Positions 26,349 through 34,626 of a stretch of 58,217 bases of DNA are shown here, one piece after another. The stretch's first letter is position 1. The number at the start of each line of letters is the position of its first letter. The DNA is from Natronospirillum operosum (GTDB lineage Bacteria > Pseudomonadota > Gammaproteobacteria > Pseudomonadales > Natronospirillaceae), in NCBI RefSeq assembly GCF_004768465.1, contig NZ_SRMF01000005.1:204768-262984 (forward strand), read 5' to 3'. Both the position numbers and the translations under genes were made by a program. Below the pieces are notes generated by a model that did not search any database, had not been told where the DNA came from, and was given only the letters and a program-made list of their open reading frames with translations.

Positions 26349-26900
26349 ATGCCCAAGCGCTCAAAGGTGTACGACCTGCCACCGGAGGTCCGCGATGAGC
26401 TGAACAAGCAGCTCGTGGGCACCGGCTTTCAGGGTTACGACGGCCTGGCCAACTGGCTGAGCGATCAGGGCTTTCAGGTGTCGCGTTCTGCCGTGCATCG
26501 CTACGGCAAGGACCTGCAGGAAGAGTTCGAGATGGCTATGGGCGACGTGCGCAAAACGACCGAGATGGCCAAGGCGTGGGCGGATTCTGATGAAGACACT
26601 CAGGGTGCACTCATGGGCGCGACCGCCCAGATGGTTCAAGAGAACCTAATGCGCATCACCATGGCGCTGCGCAAGTCTGAGGATGAGCCAGAGAAAGCCG
26701 CCAAGCACATGGCCACGGTCAGTCATGCCCTCGCTGACCTGGGGCGCATGTCCCTGGGCCAGAAGAAGTGGGCGCGCGAGGTGCGCAAAGAAGTGGCCAC
26801 CGAGGCCGCCAACAAGGCCGCCGAGTTCGCCAAGAAGGGCGGCATGTCCAAGGCCCTGGTGAGCAACCTGCGCAAAGAGCTGTTGGGGATTGCTGAATGA
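26349..26900 (+). CDS. Terminase small subunit (DUF3486, Mu gp27-like)
   Basis: A 183-residue protein. MPKRSKVYDLPPEVRDELNKQL opens the family signature, followed by FQVSRSAVHRYGKDLQ, a helix-turn-helix-like unit (about 40-60). The rest is helical. The small subunit recognises the phage end and directs the large subunit for headful packaging of host-flanked Mu-type genomes. The start is the ATG at 26349, two bases after the previous stop. It overlaps the large subunit gene by 4 bp. Confidence 0.85.
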   Translation: MPKRSKVYDLPPEVRDELNKQLVGTGFQGYDGLANWLSDQGFQVSRSAVHRYGKDLQEEFEMAMGDVRKTTEMAKAWADSDEDTQGALMGATAQMVQENLMRITMALRKSEDEPEKAAKHMATVSHALADLGRMSLGQKKWAREVRKEVATEAANKAAEFAKKGGMSKALVSNLRKELLGIAE

Positions 26901-28441
26901 CGACCGTCGATACCGTATTGCCCGCCACCCACAGCACCGACGGACCCCCGCCGGTGCTGTTGCCTTACCAGCAGCTGTGGGTCGCCGACGACAGCCAGCT
27001 CAAGGTGAGTGAGAAGTCACGGCGTACCGGCCTCACCTGGGCCGAAGCGGCGGACGATGTGCTGATTGCCGGCGCGGCCAAAGAGGCCGGCGGCATGAAC
27101 GTCTATTACATTGGCTACAACCAGGACATGGCGATTGAATACGTGGAGGCCGTGGCCATGTGGGCGCGGGTGTTCAACCACGCGGCGTCTGCCGTGGATG
27201 AGGGCCTGTGGGACGACGGTGAAGACGGTGACAAGCACATCAAAACCTTCACGGTGCGGTTCCCCGAGAGCGGTCACAGAGTAGTCGCGCTGTCCAGTCG
27301 TCCGGCGAACTTGCGCGGCAAGCAAGGCGTGGTGGTCATAGACGAGGCGGCGTTCCATGACAAGCTGGGCGAGCTGCTCAAAGCCGCGCTGGCCCTGTTG
27401 ATCTGGGGTGGCAAGGTGCGGGTGATCAGTACCCACAACGGCGATCAAAACCCCTTTAACCAGCTCATAAATGATTTGCGCGCCGGCCGCCGCAAAGGCT
27501 CGGTGCAGCGCATTGAGTTCAAAGAGGCGATCAGCCAGGGCCTGTACCAGCGGGTGTGTCTGCGCCTGGGTATTGAGTGGACGGCTGAGGCCGAGGCGGA
27601 GTGGATGGAAAACGTCTACAGCTTCTACGGCGACGACGCCCAGGAAGAGCTGGACGTGGTACCTGCCGAGGGCTCCGGCAACTGGCTGCCACGGGCGCTG
27701 ATCGAAGCCCGCACGGCCACCATCCCCGTGCTGCGCCTGAAGAAAGACGACGGCTTCAAGCACTGGCACCAGGCGGCACGCCGCGCCGAGATTCACGACT
27801 GGTGTGAAGCGCACCTGAAGCCATTGCTGGTCCAGTTGCCTGACAACCTGTGGATGGCCCTGGGTGAAGACTTTGGGCGCAGCGTCGACCTCACGGTGCT
27901 GGTGCCATTGATCATCAGCCAGGACCTGGTGCGCCGCACCCCCTTTGTGGTGGAGTTGGCCAACATTCCCTTTCAGCAGCAGGAACAAGTCCTGTTTTAC
28001 ATTTGCGATCGCTTTCCGCGTTTCCAGGCGGCCAAGCTGGACGGCACCGGCAACGGCGCGTACCTGGCGGAGGTGACCGCGCAGCGTTACGGCTCGCATC
28101 GGGTCGAGGAAGTGAAGCTGTCCGAGGGCTGGTACCGGGAGCATATGCCCCCGCTCAAGGCCGCGTTTGAAGACGGCACCATTGAGATTCCGGCTGACAG
28201 CTTCATTGTCGATGACCTGCGCGCGGTGACCGTGGTGAATGGCGTGGCCATGGTGCCGCGCAACAGTCGCCAGGACGGTCGCCACGGGGATGCCGCTGTG
28301 GCCTACGCGTTGGCCTACGCCGCCAGCCGCCAGGACCCGGCCCCCATTGAATACACCGCTGTGCCGAAAGCGGCCAGCCGCTGGGACGCACACGAAGACG
28401 ACGCGTCTGAATTTTCGATACCGGAGAAAGGTGCATGGTAG
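26897..28441 (+). CDS. Terminase large subunit (Mu gp28-like)
   Basis: ATP-driven packaging motor with a C-terminal nuclease. It has 514 residues. The atypical Walker A region is EKSRRTGLTWAEA (39-51) and Walker B is VVVIDEAAFHD near 151-161. STHNGDQNPF near 186 is the coupling motif. The nuclease part includes LGEDFGRSVDLTVLV near 323 and LDGTGNG near 380, with the acidic residues of the RNase H-like fold. This matches Mu gp28. It overlaps the portal gene by 7 bp. Confidence 0.92.
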   Translation: MTTVDTVLPATHSTDGPPPVLLPYQQLWVADDSQLKVSEKSRRTGLTWAEAADDVLIAGAAKEAGGMNVYYIGYNQDMAIEYVEAVAMWARVFNHAASAVDEGLWDDGEDGDKHIKTFTVRFPESGHRVVALSSRPANLRGKQGVVVIDEAAFHDKLGELLKAALALLIWGGKVRVISTHNGDQNPFNQLINDLRAGRRKGSVQRIEFKEAISQGLYQRVCLRLGIEWTAEAEAEWMENVYSFYGDDAQEELDVVPAEGSGNWLPRALIEARTATIPVLRLKKDDGFKHWHQAARRAEIHDWCEAHLKPLLVQLPDNLWMALGEDFGRSVDLTVLVPLIISQDLVRRTPFVVELANIPFQQQEQVLFYICDRFPRFQAAKLDGTGNGAYLAEVTAQRYGSHRVEEVKLSEGWYREHMPPLKAAFEDGTIEIPADSFIVDDLRAVTVVNGVAMVPRNSRQDGRHGDAAVAYALAYAASRQDPAPIEYTAVPKAASRWDAHEDDASEFSIPEKGAW

Positions 28442-30018
28442 ACCAAAGCAACACCGGCCTGGTGGATCATCGGGGCCGACCCATCCGCCGCGCCACGCTG
28501 GCCAAAGAGCCACAGACCGCCAACGTCGGTCACCTGGCGCGAGAGTTTGGCGACCACCCCAGCCGGGGCCTGACGCCCGCCAAGCTGTCGCGCATTCTCA
28601 ACGACGCCGAGCGCGGCGACCTGACTGCCCAGGCGCGCCTGGGTGAGGACATGGAAGAGAAGGACGCCCACCTGTTCGCCGAGCTGTCCAAGCGCCGTGG
28701 TCAGCTGCTGGGGCTGGACTGGGACCTGCAGCCGCCGGTGGATGCCACCCCGGCGGAGCAGAAAGACACCGCCCGCATCGAGGCCATCATTCGTGACCTG
28801 GACTGGGAGGACATCATCAACGACGCGGCGGCGGCGATCCTGCACGGCTACAGTTGCCAGGAGATTGTGTGGGACCGCTCCGGTGGCGAGTGGCGGCCCC
28901 AGGCCGTGGAGTACCGCCAGCCCGACTGGTTCATGATGCAGCCCGAAGGCCGCAACGAGCTGCTGCTGCGCACCCTGGACGGCCTGGGTGAGCCGCTGCG
29001 CCCCTGGGGCTGGATAGTGCACGAGCACAAGGCCAAGAGTGGGTACCTGGCGCGTGGTGGCCTGGCGCGCATTCTGGCCTGGCCGTACCTGTTCCGGAAC
29101 TATTCGGCGCGCGACTTCGCCGAGTTCCTGGAGATCCACGGCCTGCCCATGCGCATTGGTAAATACCCGGCGGGTGCCAACGACACCGAGAAGGCCACCC
29201 TCATGAAGGCCGTGGTGGGCATCGGCCACGCCGCTGCCGGGGTGATTCCCCAAGGCATGGATATTGATTTTGAAGAGGCCGCGAAGGGGTCCAGCGATCC
29301 CTTCATGGCGATGATGCACTGGGCCGAGCAGTCGATGTCGAAAGCCATTTTGGGCGGCACCCTGACCAGCCAGACCAGTGAGTCGGGTGGCGGTGCGTAC
29401 GCCCTGGGCGAAGTCCACAACGAAGTGCGCCACGACATTGCCCGCAGTGACGCCCGCCAGATTGCCCGTACCCTGAGCCGCCACCTGGTGGAGCCGCTGG
29501 TGCGGTTGAACACCACCATGCAGCGCCTGCCGCAGTTTCAGTTTGACACCGGCCAGGCGGAAGACATGGGCCGCTATTCAGAGGCCCTGCCCAAGCTGGT
29601 GACGGTGATGGACATTCCCGCCCGCTGGGCGCACGACAAGCTGCGCATCCCCATGCCAGAGGGCGATGAGCCGCTGCTGCGGGTGCCCGAGAAAGCGCCC
29701 AGCCCCAGCCCCTGGGGGCAGGCCCGCGCCAACCTGCCAGCGCACACGGCCGCCCTGACCACGCAGCCCCTGGACGACCCCGACGATCTGCCGGCGCAGT
29801 GGGCCGAGCGCCTGCAGACCGAAGGTGCCGATGCTATGGCGGGTCTGATGGAGCCCGTGCGGCAGTTGCTGCAGTCGGTCAGTTCGCTGGAAGAGTTTCG
29901 GGATCGGCTGGTCGACCTGTACGACGACATGCCCGAAGAGCAGCTGGCCCGCATCATCCACCTGGCCACCAGCGCCGCCGAGCTGGCAGGCCGTGATCAG
30001 ATCCAGGAGGAAGGCTGA
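28435..30018 (+). CDS. Portal protein (DUF935, Mu gp29-like)
   Basis: Forms the dodecameric portal at one head vertex. It has 527 residues. Family signatures are PSRGLTPAKLSRILNDAERGD near 43, AELSKRRGQLLGLDWDLQPP near 77, VEYRQPDWFM and the SGYLARGGLARILAWPYLFRNYSARDF segment near 200. ILGGTLTSQTSESGGGAYALGEVH near 303 is also conserved in DUF935 proteins. The start codon overlaps the terminase end, and the stop overlaps the gp30-like start by 1 bp. Confidence 0.92.
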   Translation: MVDQSNTGLVDHRGRPIRRATLAKEPQTANVGHLAREFGDHPSRGLTPAKLSRILNDAERGDLTAQARLGEDMEEKDAHLFAELSKRRGQLLGLDWDLQPPVDATPAEQKDTARIEAIIRDLDWEDIINDAAAAILHGYSCQEIVWDRSGGEWRPQAVEYRQPDWFMMQPEGRNELLLRTLDGLGEPLRPWGWIVHEHKAKSGYLARGGLARILAWPYLFRNYSARDFAEFLEIHGLPMRIGKYPAGANDTEKATLMKAVVGIGHAAAGVIPQGMDIDFEEAAKGSSDPFMAMMHWAEQSMSKAILGGTLTSQTSESGGGAYALGEVHNEVRHDIARSDARQIARTLSRHLVEPLVRLNTTMQRLPQFQFDTGQAEDMGRYSEALPKLVTVMDIPARWAHDKLRIPMPEGDEPLLRVPEKAPSPSPWGQARANLPAHTAALTTQPLDDPDDLPAQWAERLQTEGADAMAGLMEPVRQLLQSVSSLEEFRDRLVDLYDDMPEEQLARIIHLATSAAELAGRDQIQEEG

Positions 30019-30815
30019 TGGCGGTCAAGTACGGCAGTCTGCCATTCGAGGAGGCCATCACCTTTTTGCGCAACAAGGTGTCGATACCCACCGAGCGCTG
30101 GACCGACGTCTGGCGCGATCAGCATGATGTGGGGTTCATGGTTGCCGGCGCGACCAAAGCGGACCTGATCAATGACTTATTCCAGGCTGTTGATAAGGCG
30201 GCATCACAAGGCACCACACTGGAGACCTTCCGTCAGGACTTTGATGAGACGGTGGCCACCTACGGCTGGGAGTACAACGGCTCGCGCAACTGGCGGACCC
30301 GCGTGATCTATGAGACGAACCTGCGCACCGCGCAACAGGCGGGGCGTCATGCCCAGCTGACGGATCCAGATGTGCAGGCCCGTCGACCCTATTGGCAGTA
30401 CCGTCACGGCGGCAGCGCCGACCCGCGCCCCGAACACCTGGCGTGGGACGGCATGGTGCGCCCTGCGGATGACCCAATATGGGACTTAATTTCTCCACCT
30501 AACGACTGGGGCTGCAGCTGCAAGGTCATGGCCTTGTCTGAGGCCGACCTGGAGAGCATGGGAATTACCGTCAGTAAGCCGCTGGTCCTGGAGACCTATA
30601 AGCACGTAAACAAAGCCACCGGTGAAGTCACGCAGGTGCCGGTGGGCGTGGGGCCCGGCTGGGACTACGCGCCGGGTCGCAGTGTAGCGGCGCGCACGCG
30701 CGACCACGTGGCGAAAAAGGCCAGGCGTTTGCCGGACGCGCTGGCCCGGCGCCTGATGACGTCGGTCAGTCGGGCGGCCGATCGGGACCCCGGCCCCGCA
30801 CCAGGTGATCGCTGA
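30018..30815 (+). CDS. Minor head protein (Mu gp30/SPP1 gp7 type)
   Basis: A 265-residue head morphogenesis protein. Recognisable is the C-terminal part of the Mu F/SPP1 gp7 domain: RVIYETNLRTAQQAGRH near 97, then YWQYRHGGSADPRPEHLAWDGMV, and ISPPNDWGCSCKVMALSEADL. Such proteins enter the prohead with the portal and the scaffold. Its stop overlaps the start of the gpG-like gene by 1 bp. Confidence 0.88.
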   Translation: MAVKYGSLPFEEAITFLRNKVSIPTERWTDVWRDQHDVGFMVAGATKADLINDLFQAVDKAASQGTTLETFRQDFDETVATYGWEYNGSRNWRTRVIYETNLRTAQQAGRHAQLTDPDVQARRPYWQYRHGGSADPRPEHLAWDGMVRPADDPIWDLISPPNDWGCSCKVMALSEADLESMGITVSKPLVLETYKHVNKATGEVTQVPVGVGPGWDYAPGRSVAARTRDHVAKKARRLPDALARRLMTSVSRAADRDPGPAPGDR

Positions 30816-31294
30816 TGGCGGGCGTACACATCCAGGTGGACACCCGCGAGGTGTCGCAAGCCCTGGAACGCCTGGTGCGCTTTGGTCGCCGCCCCGATGC
30901 GGCGCTGAAAGACGTGGGCGAATACATGCAGCGCTCGGTGGACGATCGCTTTATCAGCCAGACCGACCCCGACGGCCAGGCCTGGGCCCCGAACACGGCG
31001 GCCACGCTGTTGCGCAAGCGCAACCCCAAGGTGCTGCATGAAAGCACGATCCTGCGCGGCTCCATCCATTACCAGGTGAGCGGTGGTGAGCTGCGCCAGG
31101 GTACGCCCATGATCTACGGTGCGGTGCAGCAGCTCGGTGCCGGCAAGGGCGACTTCGGCAAGACCAGTAAGGGCGGCCCGATACCCTGGGGCGACATCCC
31201 GGCCCGGCGGTTCCTGGGCTTCTCTACTGGCGACCGGGGTGAGATACTCAGGCTGCTGGAAGAGCACGGCACTGGCGCGTGGTCTGGGCGGTAG
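30815..31294 (+). CDS. Virion morphogenesis protein (Mu gpG-like)
   Basis: A 159-residue protein of the phage virion morphogenesis family. It starts MAGVHIQVDTREVSQALERLVR and has DDRFISQTDPDGQAWAPNTAATL near 46, then LRGSIHYQVSGGELRQGTPMIYGAVQQLGAG, the classic pattern, and ends in IPARRFLGFS. In Mu, gpG acts in head or tail-completion steps. It is the last gene of the first structural transcription block before a 293-bp gap. Confidence 0.85.
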   Translation: MAGVHIQVDTREVSQALERLVRFGRRPDAALKDVGEYMQRSVDDRFISQTDPDGQAWAPNTAATLLRKRNPKVLHESTILRGSIHYQVSGGELRQGTPMIYGAVQQLGAGKGDFGKTSKGGPIPWGDIPARRFLGFSTGDRGEILRLLEEHGTGAWSGR

Positions 31295-31587
31295 TCCGAC
31301 AGCCGATACGCTGGCTCGATAACGCATCAATAATGGCGTATATTGGCCTCACTGGCCGGCCGGTTTGTCAGTGACCTGTCTAGCCAGTGGCAAACATCGC
31401 CGTTAAACAGGTGTTAAACAGGCTAGCGCAAGCGCAACGCTTTTGCGTGACCCAACGCACCGCCAGAGCCTAGATCGTCTCTGAGGGCTTCTCAGAGGCC
31501 CGTCACAAAAACCCCCTTTGCGCCACCCCTCTCTATGCTGAAGCCCTTCAGCTTCATCGCCCGTGTGGGACGGCCCATAGTGGCCCC
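31295..31587 (+). other. Regulatory gap between the gpG-like and protease genes
   Basis: No convincing gene is present in these 293 bp. It contains a direct repeat GTTAAACAGG (31402-31411 and 31413-31422), a hairpin CTCTGAG-GGCTT-CTCAGAG (31479-31497) that could end upstream transcripts, and the palindrome described at 31537. Related Pseudomonas Mu-like phages carry anti-CRISPR genes in their head-gene region; I see no comparable small frame with a good start here. Confidence 0.6.
31537..31552 (+). promoter_or_regulatory. Palindrome upstream of the protease gene (candidate activator site)
   Basis: GCTGAAGCCCTTCAGC, identical to the copy at 23618-23633, ends 35 bp before the protease ATG. A weak -10 such as CATAGT (near 31576) lies at a workable distance. 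This is the place of the Mu late promoter PI. Confidence 0.6.
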
Positions 31588-32697
31588 ATGAAAAAGACAA
31601 CCCGATTCCAAATTGCCGCGCTAGCGGCCCGCATTCGATCTGCCGGCACCGAGGTTCAACTCATGCCGGCAGGCTGGTTTGAGGCCCGTGATGGCCGCGA
31701 CGGTGGCCGCTGGTACCTGGACGCCGCGCTGGCCAACCAGGTGATTGCGTTGGCCACCGCCCGCCAGACCCCCTTTGTGATTGACTACGAACACCAGACC
31801 CTGCACGCCGACACCAGCGGCCAGCCGGCCCCGGCGGCGGGCTGGTTCACTCGCTTGGAGTGGCGCGAGGGCGACGGCCTGTACGCCACCGATGTGCAGT
31901 GGACCGCCAAGGCGTCGGCGTACATCAGCAACGATGAGTACCGATACCTGTCCCCCGTGTTTGCGTTTAACCCCGAGAACGGTGCGGTGCAGGAACTATT
32001 CATGGCGGCGGTGACCAACAACCCCGCCATTGATGGCATTGCCGACCTGGCAGCTGCCCGCTTCAACCTCAACTCTGATCAACCCCCCAATGAGGAGACC
32101 ACACCCGTGGATGAAAAAACCCTGAAACTGCTGGGGCTGTCGAAAGACGCCACCGAGGCAGAGATCAGCGCGGCCGTGGCGGCGCTGAAAGCAAAGACCG
32201 ATGGCGCAGCGGTGCTGAACGCCAAAACGCTGGAAGCCCTGGGACTGAAGGAAGACACCGACCCCGAGGCGGTGAACACAGCGGTCACTGCACTGGCAGC
32301 GGCGCGCACCGAGCACGCGGCACCGGGCGAACCGGACCCGACGAAGTTCGTGCCCATTGCCGCCGTGCAGGACCTGCAGGGCCAGATTGCCGCGCTGCGC
32401 GCTGACCACACCGGCAAGGAAGTGGATAGCCTGGTGGCGGAAGGCCTGGCCGACGGTCGCCTGACGAAGGGCCTGGAGTCCTGGGCGCGCGACCTGGGCA
32501 AAAAGGACGTGGCCGCGCTGCGGTCGTTTTTGGGTTCGGCCCAGCCCATTGCGGCGCTGTCGGGCACCCAGACCAACGGCCGCGAGATGCCGGACACCAA
32601 CACCAAGCTCACCCCGTCGGAGATGGCGGTGTGCAAGGCCACGGGCGTCTCGCACGCACAATTTCTGAAAGCTAAAGAGGCTCAGCAAGCATCATGA
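31588..32697 (+). CDS. Phage protease with C-terminal scaffold (Mu gpI/gpZ-like)
   Basis: Head maturation protease that cuts the scaffold after shell assembly. It has 369 residues. The protease part (about 1-165) contains QLMPAGWFEARDGR, FVIDYEHQTL near 67 and EYRYLSPVFAF near 114, as in Mu gpI. The rest is a helical, Ala/Glu/Lys-rich scaffold part ending PSEMAVCKATGVSHAQFLKAK, typical of this family. A GTG at 32107 with its own ribosome-binding site would produce the scaffold alone. The stop overlaps the major head gene by 4 bp. Confidence 0.9.
   Translation: MKKTTRFQIAALAARIRSAGTEVQLMPAGWFEARDGRDGGRWYLDAALANQVIALATARQTPFVIDYEHQTLHADTSGQPAPAAGWFTRLEWREGDGLYATDVQWTAKASAYISNDEYRYLSPVFAFNPENGAVQELFMAAVTNNPAIDGIADLAAARFNLNSDQPPNEETTPVDEKTLKLLGLSKDATEAEISAAVAALKAKTDGAAVLNAKTLEALGLKEDTDPEAVNTAVTALAAARTEHAAPGEPDPTKFVPIAAVQDLQGQIAALRADHTGKEVDSLVAEGLADGRLTKGLESWARDLGKKDVAALRSFLGSAQPIAALSGTQTNGREMPDTNTKLTPSEMAVCKATGVSHAQFLKAKEAQQAS
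32107..32697 (+). CDS. Nested in-frame scaffold protein (Mu gpZ-like)
   Basis: In the protease frame, GTG at 32107 has GAGGAG (32092-32097) 9 nt upstream and would give a 196-residue protein starting VDEKTLKLLGLSKDATEAEI. Mu makes gpZ in the same nested way from the 3' part of gene I. The product would be the internal scaffold of the prohead. The start is inferred from the ribosome-binding site and the Mu precedent. Confidence 0.6.
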   Translation: MDEKTLKLLGLSKDATEAEISAAVAALKAKTDGAAVLNAKTLEALGLKEDTDPEAVNTAVTALAAARTEHAAPGEPDPTKFVPIAAVQDLQGQIAALRADHTGKEVDSLVAEGLADGRLTKGLESWARDLGKKDVAALRSFLGSAQPIAALSGTQTNGREMPDTNTKLTPSEMAVCKATGVSHAQFLKAKEAQQAS

Positions 32698-33605
32698 TTA
32701 TCACTCCTGACATTCTCACTGCGTTGATGACCACCTTTCGGGCGGACTTCGACGAAGGCACGGCGATGGCCGACCCCGCCTGGAACAAGGTAGCCACTCT
32801 GGTGCGCAGTTCCAGCAAGTCCAACACCTACGGCTGGCTCGGCCAGTTCCCCGGTTTTCGGGAGTGGGTAGGCGATCGCCAGGTCAACGACATGGCCGCG
32901 CACGGCTATCAGATCACCAACAAGCTGTGGGAGTCCACCGTGGGCGTGCAGCGCACGGACATCGAAGACGATGAGCTGGGCATCTACTCGCCGCTGTTCC
33001 GTGAAGCGGGGCGGGCGTCGGCAGTGCATCCGGACGAGCTGGTGTTTGCGCTGATCAAGTCTGGCCACACCGAGCTGTGCTACGACGGTCAGAACTTCTT
33101 TGACGACGAACACCCGGTGTACCCGAAAGTCGATGGCACCGGTACACCGGATCTGGTGAGCAACCAGGACATTCCGGCCACCGACCCCGGCACCGCCTGG
33201 TACCTGCTGGACACCAGCCGCGCCTTGAAGCCGTTCATCTTCCAGGAGCGCACTCCGCATAACTTCCAGGCACTGACGGATGAGACCGACCAGAACGTGT
33301 TCATCCGCGATGAGTACCTGTACGGCGTGCGGGCGCGCAGCAACGTCGGTTTCGGTTTCTGGCAGATGGCCTACAAGAGCCAGCAGCCATTGAACGCCGC
33401 GAACTACGCCGCCGCTCGCCAGGCCATGTCCAGCCAGAAGGCCGACGGTGGCCGTCCACTGGCGGTGAAGCCCACCATGCTGGTGGTACCGCCGTCCCTG
33501 CGCAGTCAGGCCGACGAAGTACTGAAGGCCGAGCGCCTGGCCAACGGGGCGACCAACACCCTGGCCAACACGGCAGAGCTGCTCGAAACCCCCTGGATCA
33601 TGTAA
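32694..33605 (+). CDS. Major head subunit (Mu gpT-like)
   Basis: Main capsid protein, 303 residues. It begins MIITPDILTALMTTFRADFDEG, with WLGQFPGFREWVGDRQVN near 50 and TVGVQRTDIEDDELGIYSPLF near 82, the diagnostic stretch of the Mu gpT family. The HK97-like fold is expected. AYKSQQPLNAANYAAARQAM near 230 and KPTMLVVPPSL near 261 belong to the C-terminal part. It overlaps the protease gene by 4 bp. Confidence 0.93.
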   Translation: MIITPDILTALMTTFRADFDEGTAMADPAWNKVATLVRSSSKSNTYGWLGQFPGFREWVGDRQVNDMAAHGYQITNKLWESTVGVQRTDIEDDELGIYSPLFREAGRASAVHPDELVFALIKSGHTELCYDGQNFFDDEHPVYPKVDGTGTPDLVSNQDIPATDPGTAWYLLDTSRALKPFIFQERTPHNFQALTDETDQNVFIRDEYLYGVRARSNVGFGFWQMAYKSQQPLNAANYAAARQAMSSQKADGGRPLAVKPTMLVVPPSLRSQADEVLKAERLANGATNTLANTAELLETPWIM

Positions 33606-33616
33606 GGACGGACTAG

Positions 33617-34207
33617 ATGGCGACCACTAAGAAGCGTCAGACGGGCGGCACCAAAGCCGCCGCGTCTGCCCAGAAAAAAGCGGAAGCGGCCAACACCGCG
33701 ACCGACCCGAAGACGCCCGATCCGGAGTCGAAGGCTGCGGACGCCACTGCTGCGGTGGCTACGGATACCACCCCGGCGAGCGAAAAGCCTGAAGGTGAAG
33801 GCGGCCAGGATCAGCCGAACACCCACAGCCCGGACCCGGCCGCAACGGACGCGGCCACCACGGATGGCTCTGACAAGACGGCTGATGCGTCGGATGCAGA
33901 CGGCGAGGCCAAGGCCAAGGCGGACGCTGAAGCGGTTTTTGCCCAGGCTGAGGCTGACGCCAAGGCCAGGGCCAAGGTCCAGGCAGAAGCCGACGCCGCC
34001 GCAAAAGCGGAGGAGGAAGCAGAAGCCAAAGCGAAGGCGAAAGCCAAGGCCGAGGCGGGCACGATCGCCGTGCGTGTCCGCACCAAAGCCGAACGCCACT
34101 TTCGTGCCGGCATTGAAGTGACCCGCGCCGAGCGGGACGTGGAAGTGACGCCAGCGCAGCTGGCGAAGCTGGAAGCTGATCCGCACGTGATGGTGAAAGC
34201 GCTGTGA
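33617..34207 (+). CDS. Low-complexity protein with FluMu-type C-terminal domain
   Basis: A 196-residue protein in two parts. Residues 1-150 are low-complexity, Ala/Lys/Glu/Asp/Thr-rich, first disordered and then a long A-x-A-K helix (AEAEADAKARAKVQAEADAA-like). Residues 150-196 (TIAVRVRTKAERHFRAGIEVTR, then QLAKLEADPHVMV) match the small domain of Haemophilus FluMu HI1506-type proteins. It lies directly after the major head gene. The domain may be a head or connector component; the repetitive part could be an expansion. Confidence 0.65.
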   Translation: MATTKKRQTGGTKAAASAQKKAEAANTATDPKTPDPESKAADATAAVATDTTPASEKPEGEGGQDQPNTHSPDPAATDAATTDGSDKTADASDADGEAKAKADAEAVFAQAEADAKARAKVQAEADAAAKAEEEAEAKAKAKAKAEAGTIAVRVRTKAERHFRAGIEVTRAERDVEVTPAQLAKLEADPHVMVKAL

Positions 34208-34626
34208 GTTACGCCGAGCTGGAAGACTTGCAGGCGCGGTTCGGTGACGCGGAGCTGGTCCAGTTAACGGACGTGACGGGGAGTGGTGAGATCGACATCG
34301 CCCCGATCGAGCGCGCCCTGGACGACGCCACCGCCGAGATCGACGGTTACCTGTCTGCCCGGTACCAGTTGCCGCTGGCGTCGGTGCCGGTGGTGCTGGT
34401 GCGGCTGTGTGCGGACATGGCGCGCTACTACCTGCACGACGATCACGCCCCGGACCAGATCACTGAGCGTCACAAGGCGGCGGTGCAGACGCTGCAGCGC
34501 ATCAGCAAGGGCGAAGTCTCTCTGGGCATGGACGCCGCTGGCGAATCACCACAAACCGCTGACGGTGCCGAGATGGTGTCAGGCGGTCGGGTCTGGGCCC
34601 GTGAAGACAGCAAGGGGTACATCTGA
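34204..34626 (+). CDS. DUF1320 head-tail connector protein (Mu gp36-like)
   Basis: A 140-residue protein of DUF1320, the Mu gp36 family. It starts with GTG (overlapping the previous stop) and reads MSYAELEDLQARFGDAELVQLTD; the family core is RALDDATAEIDGYLSARYQLPL near 39, then LCADMARYYLHDD near 68. It acts at the neck between portal and tail by analogy with other head completion proteins. Confidence 0.88.
   Translation: MSYAELEDLQARFGDAELVQLTDVTGSGEIDIAPIERALDDATAEIDGYLSARYQLPLASVPVVLVRLCADMARYYLHDDHAPDQITERHKAAVQTLQRISKGEVSLGMDAAGESPQTADGAEMVSGGRVWAREDSKGYI

Noticed and set aside
28315-29484. 389-codon frame opposite the portal gene
   Set aside because: Shadow of the DUF935 portal gene, whose family motifs are clear on the plus strand.
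31403-31600. Minus-strand small frame before the protease gene as an anti-CRISPR candidate
   Set aside because: It covers the promoter region with palindrome and hairpin, has no ribosome-binding site and a composition like random translation. No anti-CRISPR gene could be supported.
33506-34186. Minus-strand frame opposite the Ala/Lys-rich head gene, apparently with leucine/phenylalanine-rich repeats
   Set aside because: The repeats are the reverse reading of the low-complexity Ala-Lys-Glu region; no start signal is seen.
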